64,000 nt of DNA from UMGS1532 sp045542355 (GTDB lineage Bacteria > Bacillota > Clostridia > Oscillospirales > Acutalibacteraceae). Position numbers and translations under genes: made by a program. Of this stretch, positions 52,005 through 59,304 are shown in pieces. Positions within the stretch are counted from its first letter, which is position 1. The number at the start of each line of letters is the position of its first letter. Under the pieces are notes generated by a model. The model searched no databases and was not told the DNA's origin. It was given only the letters and a program-made list of their open reading frames with translations. The DNA lies in assembly GCA_045542355.1 (NCBI GenBank), contig JAZQKX010000020.1, positions 1 through 64,000 of the forward strand. Reading direction: 5' to 3'.

Positions 52005-52632
52005 AATTTTTCTTTATAAAAAGGACAGGCTGAAATTCGTATCCCACCTTGATATGAACCGATTCATGACCCGTATACTTGGACTTTCAAAAATTCCTTT
52101 CTGGTATACCGAGGGCTTTAATCCCCATCCATACCTTACGTTTGCTTTACCTCTTTCCTTAGGCTTTGAGAGTGAATACGAGATTCTGGACATACGCATT
52201 GTTGACGATAACTTCACAAATGATATGGTTAAGGACGCCCTTAACCGAGTAATGCCTGAATATATACAAGCCTATGAGGTTTGCGATGCAGTTTTAAAGG
52301 TGGGGAAAATTGGTTTCGCAGAATTCAGAATCACTTTTTCTGAGTATCCCGAAGACCTGCCCCAAAGGCTCACTGCTTTTCTTTTGCAGGATTCAATAGT
52401 GGTTGAAAAAACAGGGAAAAAGGGCAAGGTATCTCAGCTTGATTTAGCTCCTAAAATCAAAAGCTTTACCCTCGATGCTGATGACGATGGGCTGAAACTA
52501 ACATTAACGCTCCCCGCAGGCGGAGCCGATAATGTTAATCCTACGCTATTATTGGATGCTTTTGGAGACCTGCCTTATTACAGAGTCTGTCGCACGAAGG
52601 TTTTTGATGTTGATATGAACTTATTTAAGTAA
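51991..52632 (+). CDS. TIGR03936 family radical SAM-associated protein
   Basis: DUF2344-type partner of the preceding radical SAM protein, of unknown reaction. The start LRFVSHLDMNRFM-like segment (KKDRLKFVSHLDMNRF) and GFNPHPYLTFALPLSLGFES are family signatures. TTG 51991 begins the protein; GGGAGGG (51976-51982) lies nine bases before it. 213 residues. The two genes are nearly always neighbours, which suggests one shared function in translation or RNA biology (inference from context). Confidence 0.87.
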   Translation: MRNVRIFLYKKDRLKFVSHLDMNRFMTRILGLSKIPFWYTEGFNPHPYLTFALPLSLGFESEYEILDIRIVDDNFTNDMVKDALNRVMPEYIQAYEVCDAVLKVGKIGFAEFRITFSEYPEDLPQRLTAFLLQDSIVVEKTGKKGKVSQLDLAPKIKSFTLDADDDGLKLTLTLPAGGADNVNPTLLLDAFGDLPYYRVCRTKVFDVDMNLFK

Positions 52633-52663
52633 ACAAAGAAGTCACAGGTTATCCTGTGACTTC
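52631..52663 (-). terminator. Terminator of queH (also a hairpin after TIGR03936)
   Basis: GAAGTCACAGG (52638-52648) pairs with CCTGTGACTTC (52653-52663). On the reverse strand it is followed by TTTGTTT, which fits termination of queH. On the forward strand only TTCATG follows. Confidence 0.75.
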
Positions 52664-52666
52664 ATG

Positions 52667-53296
52667 CTATTTACTATTTCTTTTTTCTGCCTCAATTTTG
52701 GAATATACACACCCGCAGTAGTCCTGGCGGTATAGGTTATATTTTACGGATAGTTCGCAAGAACGCTTGTATCCGTTTTTCTTTTTGAAATCTGAGTATA
52801 GATAACTAACACCATATTGTTCACTCAACTCCTCGCCGATTTCATTCAGCTTTTCCGCGTTCTTGTGTGGACTGATTGAAAGGGTAGTGGTGAAGTAGTC
52901 AAAGTCGAGAACCTTAGCATTCTTTACCGCTTCTTCTAATCTCAGTCTATAGCATTTAAAGCATCTTTCTCTACCCTCGGGCAAATTCTCAAGTCCCTTT
53001 GTAATTTGGAAAAAGGGCGAGGGGTCATATTCATCAATAATAATGTTAATTTCTGATTCTAAACCCATTCCCTTTAATAGCCGTTTCAACTCCTCCGCGC
53101 GGTAATCATATTCCTTTTGCGGTGAAATATTGGGATTGTAAAAATGCAGTGTAATTTTAAAAAATCTATGCAAATACTCCAAAACATAGCTGGAGCAAGG
53201 TGCACAACAACAGTGGAGAAGCAGGGTGGGTTTGGTATCGGATTTTACTATTTCTTCAATTTTTTGGTCAAGTATTAGTTGATAGTTGGTTTTCAT
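52667..53296 (-). CDS. queH: Epoxyqueuosine reductase QueH
   Basis: Last step of queuosine formation in tRNA (QueG substitute). The Cys cluster LLHCCCAPCSS (Cys29-31 and Cys34) and the ERCFKCYRLRLEEA and QDYCGCVYSK motifs are diagnostic. ATG 53296 is chosen over the in-frame ATG 53338 because GAAGGAA lies just upstream of it. 209 residues. It is close to tRNA-His, one of the queuosine-bearing tRNAs. Confidence 0.93.
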   Translation of the reverse strand: MKTNYQLILDQKIEEIVKSDTKPTLLLHCCCAPCSSYVLEYLHRFFKITLHFYNPNISPQKEYDYRAEELKRLLKGMGLESEINIIIDEYDPSPFFQITKGLENLPEGRERCFKCYRLRLEEAVKNAKVLDFDYFTTTLSISPHKNAEKLNEIGEELSEQYGVSYLYSDFKKKNGYKRSCELSVKYNLYRQDYCGCVYSKIEAEKRNSK

Positions 53297-53372
53297 ATAT
53301 ATTTCCTTCGAATGTTTAATCTGACTTAAGTATAACACATTAGGATTTATAAGACAATATCATCAAGCCAAA

Positions 53373-53450
53373 CTTCTTCACTATTACCTATTACTTCAAA
53401 ATTCCAAGGACTTTTTAGTGAAGAGTGAACAGTGAAGAGGTAATAAGTAA
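53373..53450. repeat. Two inverted heptanucleotide repeat tracts
   Basis: The right tract (53417-53450) reads as variants of a seven-base unit: AGTGAAG, AGTGAAC, AGTGAAG, AGGTAAT, AAGTAAA. The left tract (53373-53397) holds the same units on the other strand. Between them lies a 16-base stretch (53398-53413) that is the exact complement of 53467-53482 in the tRNA-Gln terminator. Confidence 0.6.
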
Positions 53451-53482
53451 AAATTCCAAGAACATAAAGTCCTTGGAATTTT
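53449..53482 (-). terminator. Terminator of tRNA-Gln
   Basis: On the reverse strand AAAATTCCAAG pairs with CTTGGAATTTT around a ten-base loop, then TT. It starts right at the tRNA CCA end. Confidence 0.8.
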
Positions 53483-53557
53483 TGGCTGGGGTGGCAGGAT
53501 TCGAACCTACGAATGCAGCAGTCAAAGTGCTGTGTCTTACCGCTTGACGACACCCCA
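53483..53557 (-). tRNA. tRNA-Gln (anticodon TTG)
   Basis: Cloverleaf on the reverse strand. Acceptor arms TGGGGTG/CACCCCA, discriminator G, encoded CCA. Anticodon stem CAGCA/TGCTG with loop CTTTGAC gives TTG, reading CAA glutamine codons. T-arm TAGGTTCGAATCCTG. It lies downstream of tRNA-His with a terminator between them. Confidence 0.95.
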
Positions 53558-53573
53558 ATGTATTAAATTTTAT

Positions 53574-53609
53574 AAAAAAATCGCCGCTGACCGCAAAGGT
53601 TGGCGGCGA
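53574..53609 (-). terminator. Terminator between tRNA-His and tRNA-Gln
   Basis: Reverse strand: TCGCCGC (53609-53603) pairs with GCGGCGA (53587-53581), with an inner ACC/GGT pairing, followed directly by TTTTTTT. It ends 17 bases before tRNA-Gln. Confidence 0.85.
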
Positions 53610-53615
53610 AAAGCG

Positions 53616-53693
53616 TGGGGTGGATAATCGGGTTCGAACCGACGACCTCCAGGGCCACAACCTGGCACTCTAACCAGCTGAGCTATATCCACC
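53616..53693 (-). tRNA. tRNA-His (anticodon GTG)
   Basis: Cloverleaf with acceptor GTGGATA/TATCCAC, plus the extra G at -1 opposite C73 that marks tRNA-His, and encoded CCA. Anticodon stem CCAGG/CCTGG, loop TTGTGGC, anticodon GTG. G34 of this tRNA is a queuosine target. Confidence 0.96.
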
Positions 53694-53713
53694 ATTTGTA
53701 TCGCACGATTAGT

Positions 53714-53742
53714 ATTATACCAACAGAGAGTCGGTTTGTCAA
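53714..53742 (-). promoter_or_regulatory. Consensus promoter of tRNA-His
   Basis: Reverse strand: TTGACA (53742-53737), 17 bp, TATAAT (53719-53714). Full consensus with ideal spacing. Confidence 0.88.
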
Positions 53743-53770
53743 TACTAATTTTCTTAAAACTTGCGAAAAT

Positions 53771-53989
53771 TTACAGAGTGAAATCCTCGCTACTGTAGTC
53801 GTCGCCGAGGGTAGCAGTCTTAGGTGGACGCTTGAGAATATCATACTTAAATCTATAGCATTTATCTGTGGGCTCGACAATGCCCTTATATTTGCAAAGC
53901 TTTTGATTTTCGTCGCCATGGAAAGTTTCGGAAAATCTACAATATTCACATTGAGGAATCACCTTTTTGTCAATAAGCTTTCGTTTCAT
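53771..53989 (-). CDS. Small Cys4 zinc-binding protein, unknown function
   Basis: 72 residues with a probable zinc site: Cys14-x2-Cys17, Cys32 and Cys44. A basic C-terminal half contains YDILKRPPK, and the end is acidic. Similar short proteins with a DPLKR-like motif are common in Clostridia, as far as I recall, without known function. RBS AGGTGATGAG. It follows ylbJ by 34 bases and is probably its operon partner. Confidence 0.72.
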   Translation of the reverse strand: MKRKLIDKKVIPQCEYCRFSETFHGDENQKLCKYKGIVEPTDKCYRFKYDILKRPPKTATLGDDYSSEDFTL

Positions 53990-54023
53990 TTCTCATCACC
54001 TGAGACTATTGTATCATAAAATT

Positions 54024-55058
54024 CTACAATTTTCTACCTTTATTTATTTTTTGATTAGCAAAAATTATGGTGCACATTATAAATATTATGGTTACCGCCG
54101 CTGTAAATACGTTTCCCTCACTCGCCGTTGGATTAAATGCTTTGATAGAATTTGATACAGATAAATACTGTGGGAATATCTTTAAAAGTATGTAGGTAAA
54201 CAATGCGGTCAAAGCACCCTGTAGAGTTTTCCAAAGAAAAATCTTTGGATATGACGGCAATATATCCTTGGCTGCCGACATTGCTTGTAGATGCACACTT
54301 ATTCCCCCAAACCCCACAAGAAAGGCAACAAAATAGATGGAATAATTTTGCGCCGCAGTAACCGTTCCTGCTGTGACTTCCAAAAGACATCCAATAAATT
54401 TAAGAGATTTCGCCTTAGAAATCACCTCAATTATTGCTGATGACACAAGCACCCAACCGCAAACCGCCGCCATGTTTTTAACCGAAACATTTACCGCTCT
54501 GATAAATGTTCCGATATAATCAACTTCGCCGTTTGTAACAAGTGTAGAAGGGAGAGTGCTTGTTTTCGTGTTTAGTATTCTTGCTGATATTATTGCGGAG
54601 AAAAGTGACGATATTAAAATTATTGTTCCGATTTCGTGGCTGTTATAAAGCTTGTTGCCGATAATTCCTATAACAAAAGCGGGACCTGCATTAATGCAAT
54701 AGCAAAGCATTTTTTGTGCGCTTTCTCTGTTGATTTTACGGCTAAGATACAGCTCGTTTATCAGCGCTCCGCCAACCGGATATCCGCTTACCAGCGAAAG
54801 CAGAGTTATAGCGCCAATCTCTCCCTTAGTGCCAAATATTATTAATGAAATGAAATCCACTATTTTATTATTTTTGAGAAGTTCAGCGCTTACCATAAAT
54901 ATACAAATAATAGTAAATATAAATAGGGAAGGTATAACTGAATCTGAGCACAGTGCCATTCCTTTTTTTATTCCTTCCGCTATTTCCTTGTTATTATACA
55001 TTGTACCTGCCGCAGCCAACACGACTAAAACAGTGAGCTCGTATTTTAATTTATTCAT
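54024..55058 (-). CDS. ylbJ: Sporulation integral membrane protein YlbJ-like
   Basis: Nucleoside-recognition (Gate)-type membrane protein needed in Bacillus for normal spore cortex. Typical are the SGYPVGGALINELY loop in the first half and GFGGISVHLQAMSAA in the second half, two inverted copies of the Gate motif. 344 residues with eight or more spans. RBS GGGGTGA. It is divergent from yqfC with a shared 70-bp promoter region. Confidence 0.85.
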   Translation of the reverse strand: MNKLKYELTVLVVLAAAGTMYNNKEIAEGIKKGMALCSDSVIPSLFIFTIICIFMVSAELLKNNKIVDFISLIIFGTKGEIGAITLLSLVSGYPVGGALINELYLSRKINRESAQKMLCYCINAGPAFVIGIIGNKLYNSHEIGTIILISSLFSAIISARILNTKTSTLPSTLVTNGEVDYIGTFIRAVNVSVKNMAAVCGWVLVSSAIIEVISKAKSLKFIGCLLEVTAGTVTAAQNYSIYFVAFLVGFGGISVHLQAMSAAKDILPSYPKIFLWKTLQGALTALFTYILLKIFPQYLSVSNSIKAFNPTASEGNVFTAAVTIIFIMCTIIFANQKINKGRKL

Positions 55059-55078
55059 ATAACTTATTCACCCCACTA

Positions 55079-55108
55079 TGTATATGAGGAAAAAACCTTT
55101 TATATAAT
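55079..55108. promoter_or_regulatory. Overlapping sigma-E-like promoters of ylbJ and yqfC
   Basis: Forward: GTATATG (55080-55086), 14 bp, TATATAAT (55101-55108). Reverse: TTATATA (55107-55101), 14 bp, CATATACA (55086-55079). Each -10 overlaps the opposite -35. Both predicted starts fall very close to the RBS. Confidence 0.35.
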
Positions 55109-55128
55109 TGTAAAAGAGGTGAGAATGA

Positions 55129-55431
55129 GTGAAAAAGAAGAAAAAGCTCAGCGTTTTGAAAAGAGCGCAAAATATAAAAGTTAATTTTAAAAGTATGCTT
55201 ACTGATGTGCAGGAATCCAGTATCAAAGGTTGCAAGATAGATTTGCATTTTAATAAAGAAGCAATAGTAGACGGATGTAAGGCTGTGTCGGATTACGGCG
55301 ACAACCGCATTACCCTCAATGTGGACGGTGGTTTGATAGTCTTCGAGGGGAATAATCTGTCGTTATACTCTTTTGATTCGGGGTGCGCTATTGTAAGAGG
55401 TTGTTTTACAAGCATCAATTTCAATACATGA
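55129..55431 (+). CDS. yqfC: YabP/YqfC family sporulation protein
   Basis: Short spore protein, 100 residues. The YabP/YqfC fold shows the repeated short beta strands CKIDLHF, AIVDGCKAVSDYGDNRITLNVDGG, then FEGNNLSLYSFDSGCAIVRGCF. It starts with GTG after AGAGGTGAG, with a very basic N-terminus (MKKKKKLSVLKRAQ). yqfD follows nine bases later, the conserved pairing. Confidence 0.9.
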   Translation: MKKKKKLSVLKRAQNIKVNFKSMLTDVQESSIKGCKIDLHFNKEAIVDGCKAVSDYGDNRITLNVDGGLIVFEGNNLSLYSFDSGCAIVRGCFTSINFNT

Positions 55432-55440
55432 GGTGGGTAA

Positions 55441-56616
55441 ATGATTGTTTACATATACCGTTTTTTATGCGGTTATATAAAGATAAGGATATACGGTGAT
55501 TTTCCTGAGCGTTTCTTGAACATTTGCGCTTTTAACCATATTCAGTTATGGAATATCAGAAGAAAAAGAGACAGTATATTTGCCAATGTTTCTGTTAAGG
55601 ATTATAAAAGAATAAGAAGAGTAAAGAAAAACAAGAGCTTACATGTAAAGCTTATAGCCAAGCGTGGCATTTATTTTACTTTCAAGCCATACCTTGTACG
55701 TAAAGGAATTGCAGTGGGAATAGCTCTTTATTTTGTAGTCATGTGCTTACTCTCCCAATTCATTTGGAATATAGAGGTTGTTGGGAATAAAAATTTGAGT
55801 CGAGAAGAGGTTTTGAAATACTGCGAGAAAATTGGAATTAAAGAGGGAATATACAGTGGTTCTATTGACACGAATTCCGCAAGGCTTAAATTACTCATGG
55901 AAAACGACAAGCTTAGCTGGGGGTCATTCATCATCGAGGGCTCACATCTGACGGTTAATATTTCAGAAGCCAAGACGGTTGATGAGAAAGAAACCGAACC
56001 CGCTAATCTTATTGCAACCAAAGACGGAGTAATCGAAAAGGTAACTGTAAGTAGTGGAAAGGCGGTTGTAAAAACCAATCAAGCGGTTTTAAAAGGAGAT
56101 TTATTGGCAACAGGCGTTTTGGAATATTCCAATGGTAGAACACATTTTGTAAGATGCGACGGTGTAGTATTGGCAAGAACAGAGAAGACTATTGTGTGCG
56201 AAACCCCATTTACCGTTCGAGAAACTACCGAAACAGGCAGAATAGAGAAAAGGAAGATACTTACCTTTTTCGGGGTAGATATCCCATTAAGCATAACCCC
56301 TATTAATTTTGACTATACCAAATCTGAATCGAAAGATATCATAACAAACGGCTCGTCTTATTCACCTGTGTATATCACCACTGTGAAATACAGAGAGAAA
56401 AGTACCGAGTTAGTCACTATGTCCAGAATGGATGCAATAAAATATGCAGAAAAACAGATAGCAGAATTAGAAAAAAGTGAAATGAAAGATGCGGAAATAC
56501 TTTCAAGCGAGGATAGTGTCGAGTTAAAAAACGAAAGATTGACCCTCACACGAAAATATCAATGTATTGAAAACATCGCGGTACAGGAAAAAATTAAAAT
56601 TAATAATGTAAATTGA
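55441..56616 (+). CDS. yqfD: Sporulation protein YqfD
   Basis: Mother-cell membrane protein of the sporulation programme. A cytoplasmic 90-residue part is followed by one span (about 91-107), then a FtsQ/POTRA-like segment (WNIEVVGNKNLSREEVLKYCEKIGI) and a large outside domain with DGVIEKVTVSSGKAVVKTNQAVLKGDLL. 391 residues. Part of yqfC-yqfD-phoH order. Its stop codon overlaps the phoH promoter. Confidence 0.92.
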   Translation: MIVYIYRFLCGYIKIRIYGDFPERFLNICAFNHIQLWNIRRKRDSIFANVSVKDYKRIRRVKKNKSLHVKLIAKRGIYFTFKPYLVRKGIAVGIALYFVVMCLLSQFIWNIEVVGNKNLSREEVLKYCEKIGIKEGIYSGSIDTNSARLKLLMENDKLSWGSFIIEGSHLTVNISEAKTVDEKETEPANLIATKDGVIEKVTVSSGKAVVKTNQAVLKGDLLATGVLEYSNGRTHFVRCDGVVLARTEKTIVCETPFTVRETTETGRIEKRKILTFFGVDIPLSITPINFDYTKSESKDIITNGSSYSPVYITTVKYREKSTELVTMSRMDAIKYAEKQIAELEKSEMKDAEILSSEDSVELKNERLTLTRKYQCIENIAVQEKIKINNVN

Positions 56617-56641
56617 CAAAATTTGTGCTATAATATAGAAT
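56613..56641 (+). promoter_or_regulatory. Promoter of phoH-ybeY-era
   Basis: TTGACA (56613-56618), 17 bp, TAGAAT (56636-56641). The -35 includes the yqfD stop codon. It lets the housekeeping genes run outside sporulation. Confidence 0.65.
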
Positions 56642-56678
56642 AGAACTTGGTAGGATAGTATTTATCGGAGTGATTTAT

Positions 56679-57653
56679 TTGGCAGAACGCATTGTTAATA
56701 TCGATGATGTAAACTATATATCTGAGCTGTTCGGCAGCTATGACGAAAATGCCAGAATTCTTGAAAAAGAATATGGTGTAGTTCTCACTTCTCATAACGA
56801 CCGCGTTAAAATAAGCGGTGATGAGGATGATGTTGAATTAGCTTCAAAGGCTATCGATGCCCTCACTGTGCTTATGAAAAAAGGTGAGAGTATTGGTGAA
56901 CAGAATATAAGATATGTGGTGTCCTTGGTTGCAGACGGCGACTCCGAAAAAATCTGCAATCTTACCGATGATGACTGTATCTGCATTTCTTCAAGAGGCA
57001 GACCTATAAAGCCCAAAACCTTGGGTCAGAAGAGGTATATCGAATCCATCAGAGATAATACCGTCACCATTTCTGTTGGCCCCGCAGGTACTGGTAAGAC
57101 CTATCTTGCAGTAGCAATGGCTGTTACCGCTTTCCGTGCTAAACAGGTTAACAGAATTATTCTAACAAGACCCGCCGTAGAAGCAGGTGAGAAGCTGGGC
57201 TTTCTTCCGGGTGACCTACAGCAGAAGGTTGACCCGTATTTAAGACCGTTGTACGACGCGCTTTTTGACATGCTTGGCGCAGAAAACTTCCAACGCTGTC
57301 AGGAAAGAGGAGATATCGAGGTTGCACCTTTGGCTTACATGAGAGGCAGAACATTGGACGATAGCTTTATTATTCTCGACGAGGCGCAGAACACAACCTC
57401 TGAGCAAATGAAGATGTTTTTAACAAGGCTCGGTATGAACTCCAAGGCGGTTGTAACAGGTGATATCACCCAGATTGACCTCCCCGACGGCAAAAAATCG
57501 GGACTGAAAGAGGTAGTGCATGTGCTCAAAGATGTTGAGGGTGTAGCTACTGTTAAATTCAGTGATAAAGATGTGGTAAGGCACAGACTAGTGCAGGACA
57601 TAATCCGTGCTTATGAAAAGTACGGTGAAAGCAAAAGGAGAAAACATGAGTAA
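56679..57653 (+). CDS. phoH: PhoH-like ATPase
   Basis: P-loop NTPase linked to RNA metabolism, often with YbeY. An N-terminal KH-like segment (RVKISGDEDDVELASKAIDAL) precedes Walker A GPAGTGKTYLAVA and Walker B FIILDEAQNTT. TTG 56679 is preferred to the in-frame GTG 56670 because GGAGTGA lies at 56667-56673. 324 residues. It overlaps ybeY by eight bases. Confidence 0.93.
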   Translation: MAERIVNIDDVNYISELFGSYDENARILEKEYGVVLTSHNDRVKISGDEDDVELASKAIDALTVLMKKGESIGEQNIRYVVSLVADGDSEKICNLTDDDCICISSRGRPIKPKTLGQKRYIESIRDNTVTISVGPAGTGKTYLAVAMAVTAFRAKQVNRIILTRPAVEAGEKLGFLPGDLQQKVDPYLRPLYDALFDMLGAENFQRCQERGDIEVAPLAYMRGRTLDDSFIILDEAQNTTSEQMKMFLTRLGMNSKAVVTGDITQIDLPDGKKSGLKEVVHVLKDVEGVATVKFSDKDVVRHRLVQDIIRAYEKYGESKRRKHE

Positions 57654-58140
57654 TTTAAAGGTTGTTTTTTATGATAAGCAGAAGAACGTTAAACTTCCAT
57701 CAGGAATTCGCATGCTTTTGCGCCGAGCTTGTAGCGCCGCCTTGGAATATGAGGAATTCCCTCATAAAGCCGAGGTTAATGTCTCTTTTGTAGACGACGA
57801 ACAGATTCATGAGTTAAACTTGAATTTTCGAAATATAGATAAATCAACCGATGTTTTGTCCTTTCCTTTAGGGGAAAACGACGAATATGATACCAACCCC
57901 GAAACAGGCCTTAAAATGCTGGGTGATATTGTGATTTCGGTTGAACACGCTGTGGCACAAGCAGAGGAATTTGGCCACACTTTAAACCGCGAAATGGCAT
58001 TTTTAACTGTTCATTCCATGCTTCACCTTTTGGGTCACGACCATGTTAACGGCGGGATTGAGGCCATGAGAATGAGAGAACATGAGGAAGCAATTTTAAC
58101 AAAGCTTGGAGTGTCTCGTGACCTTAGCTTTGTAGATTAG
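57646..58140 (+). CDS. ybeY: Endoribonuclease YbeY (rRNA maturation factor)
   Basis: Zinc-dependent RNase that helps finish 16S rRNA. The zinc site is HSMLHLLGHDH near the C-terminus, and STDVLSFPL is the other family motif. ATG 57646 with AAAAGGAG upstream; the longer in-frame start at 57607 lies inside phoH. 164 residues. Followed by era. Confidence 0.95.
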   Translation: MSNLKVVFYDKQKNVKLPSGIRMLLRRACSAALEYEEFPHKAEVNVSFVDDEQIHELNLNFRNIDKSTDVLSFPLGENDEYDTNPETGLKMLGDIVISVEHAVAQAEEFGHTLNREMAFLTVHSMLHLLGHDHVNGGIEAMRMREHEEAILTKLGVSRDLSFVD

Positions 58141-58151
58141 GATACATAATT

Positions 58152-59081
58152 ATGAGTGAAACAAAATCAGCATTTATTGCAATAGTCGGCCGTCCAAATG
58201 TTGGAAAATCCTCTTTGCTCAATACCTTTTTGCCATATAAGGTTGCGGCGGTATCGGACAAGCCACAAACCACAAGAACGAGAATAATGGGTGTACACAC
58301 AGATGGAAACAGTCAGCTGGTGTTTATCGACACTCCTGGTTTCCATAAGCCACGCAACAAGTTAGGCGAAAGCATGATAATGGCGGTGAATTCGGGTTTT
58401 TCCGATGTGGATGCTGTGCTCATGGTGGTGGACGCCTGTCCTAAATTCAAGTTTAACCCCGAAAATCTCCCTCCTGCTGAGCAGGAATTAATAGCCACAA
58501 TAAGCAAACGTAAGCTTCCGTCAATTTTAGTTATCAATAAAATCGACCTGCTAAAAAACAAGGAAGACCTTTTGGAAATGATAACTGCATACACAAGATT
58601 GTATAACTTTGATGCGGTTGTTCCTGTTTCTGCTTTGCAGAAAAATGGTATAGACGACCTGCTGAGTGAGGCGTATAAGTTTACCAAAGAATCGGTGCAT
58701 TTTTTCGATGAAGATACTGTCACTGACCAGCCTGATAGGGTCATGGTTTCGGAAATTATAAGAGAAAAGCTCTTAAGGCTGTTAGATAAAGAAATCCCCC
58801 ACGGAATTGCGGTTGAGCTTGAGCAATTTTTTGAGCGTGACAATAAAGCAGGTGAGCCCATAATTGAGGTTAATGCTGTTATATATTGCGAAAAACAGAG
58901 TCATAAAGGAGTCATAATCGGTAAGGGTGGAGCAATGCTTAAAAAGATTGGCTCACTTTCACGTGCAGATATTGAGGAATTTTTCGGTTGTAAATGCTCC
59001 TTAAAGCTTTGGGTAAAGGTCAAGGAGGGTTGGCGTAATAATCCCGCGTCAATTCGCAACTTTGGTCTTGATTTAAAATAA
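58152..59081 (+). CDS. era: GTPase Era
   Basis: Ribosome-assembly GTPase that binds the 3' end of 16S rRNA. G1 GRPNVGKSS, G3 DTPGF, G4 NKID and the C-terminal KH domain (VIIGKGGAMLKKIGSLSR) are present. 309 residues. In B. subtilis dgkA and cdd lie between ybeY and era; here they are absent and era follows ybeY directly. Confidence 0.96.
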   Translation: MSETKSAFIAIVGRPNVGKSSLLNTFLPYKVAAVSDKPQTTRTRIMGVHTDGNSQLVFIDTPGFHKPRNKLGESMIMAVNSGFSDVDAVLMVVDACPKFKFNPENLPPAEQELIATISKRKLPSILVINKIDLLKNKEDLLEMITAYTRLYNFDAVVPVSALQKNGIDDLLSEAYKFTKESVHFFDEDTVTDQPDRVMVSEIIREKLLRLLDKEIPHGIAVELEQFFERDNKAGEPIIEVNAVIYCEKQSHKGVIIGKGGAMLKKIGSLSRADIEEFFGCKCSLKLWVKVKEGWRNNPASIRNFGLDLK

Positions 59082-59157
59082 TATATCCTTTTATTACCTC
59101 TTATATTAATTCATTGCGGTGAAAAACTTGTAATGTATTAAATCGGGAGGTAATTTT

Positions 59158-59304
59158 ATGGAATCACAGGAAGCTTGGACTAAATTTTATAACACAGGTA
59201 ATGTTGTAGATTACCTCAGCTATATTGATACTGTAAGGATGGAGGCGAGTGAGCTTGAACAAAACCGTGAGCGGAATAGTGATTCGGGAGACGGGCTATC
59301 GTGA
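59158..59304 (+). CDS. yqzL: YqzL-like small protein
   Basis: 48 residues, between era and recO, where B. subtilis has yqzL. The N-terminal pattern W-x2-F-x2-TG-x4-YL-x-Y (AWTKFYNTGNVVDYLSYID) matches that family. It has one of the best RBS sites here, GGGAGGT, before the ATG. The last 17 or so codons overlap the recO start in another frame. The role is unknown. Confidence 0.72.
   Translation: MESQEAWTKFYNTGNVVDYLSYIDTVRMEASELEQNRERNSDSGDGLS

Noticed and set aside
53340..53480. Mobile MITE with clear terminal repeats
   Set aside because: The heptad tracts are inverted, but no target-site duplication or defined ends are visible, so I list it only as repeats.
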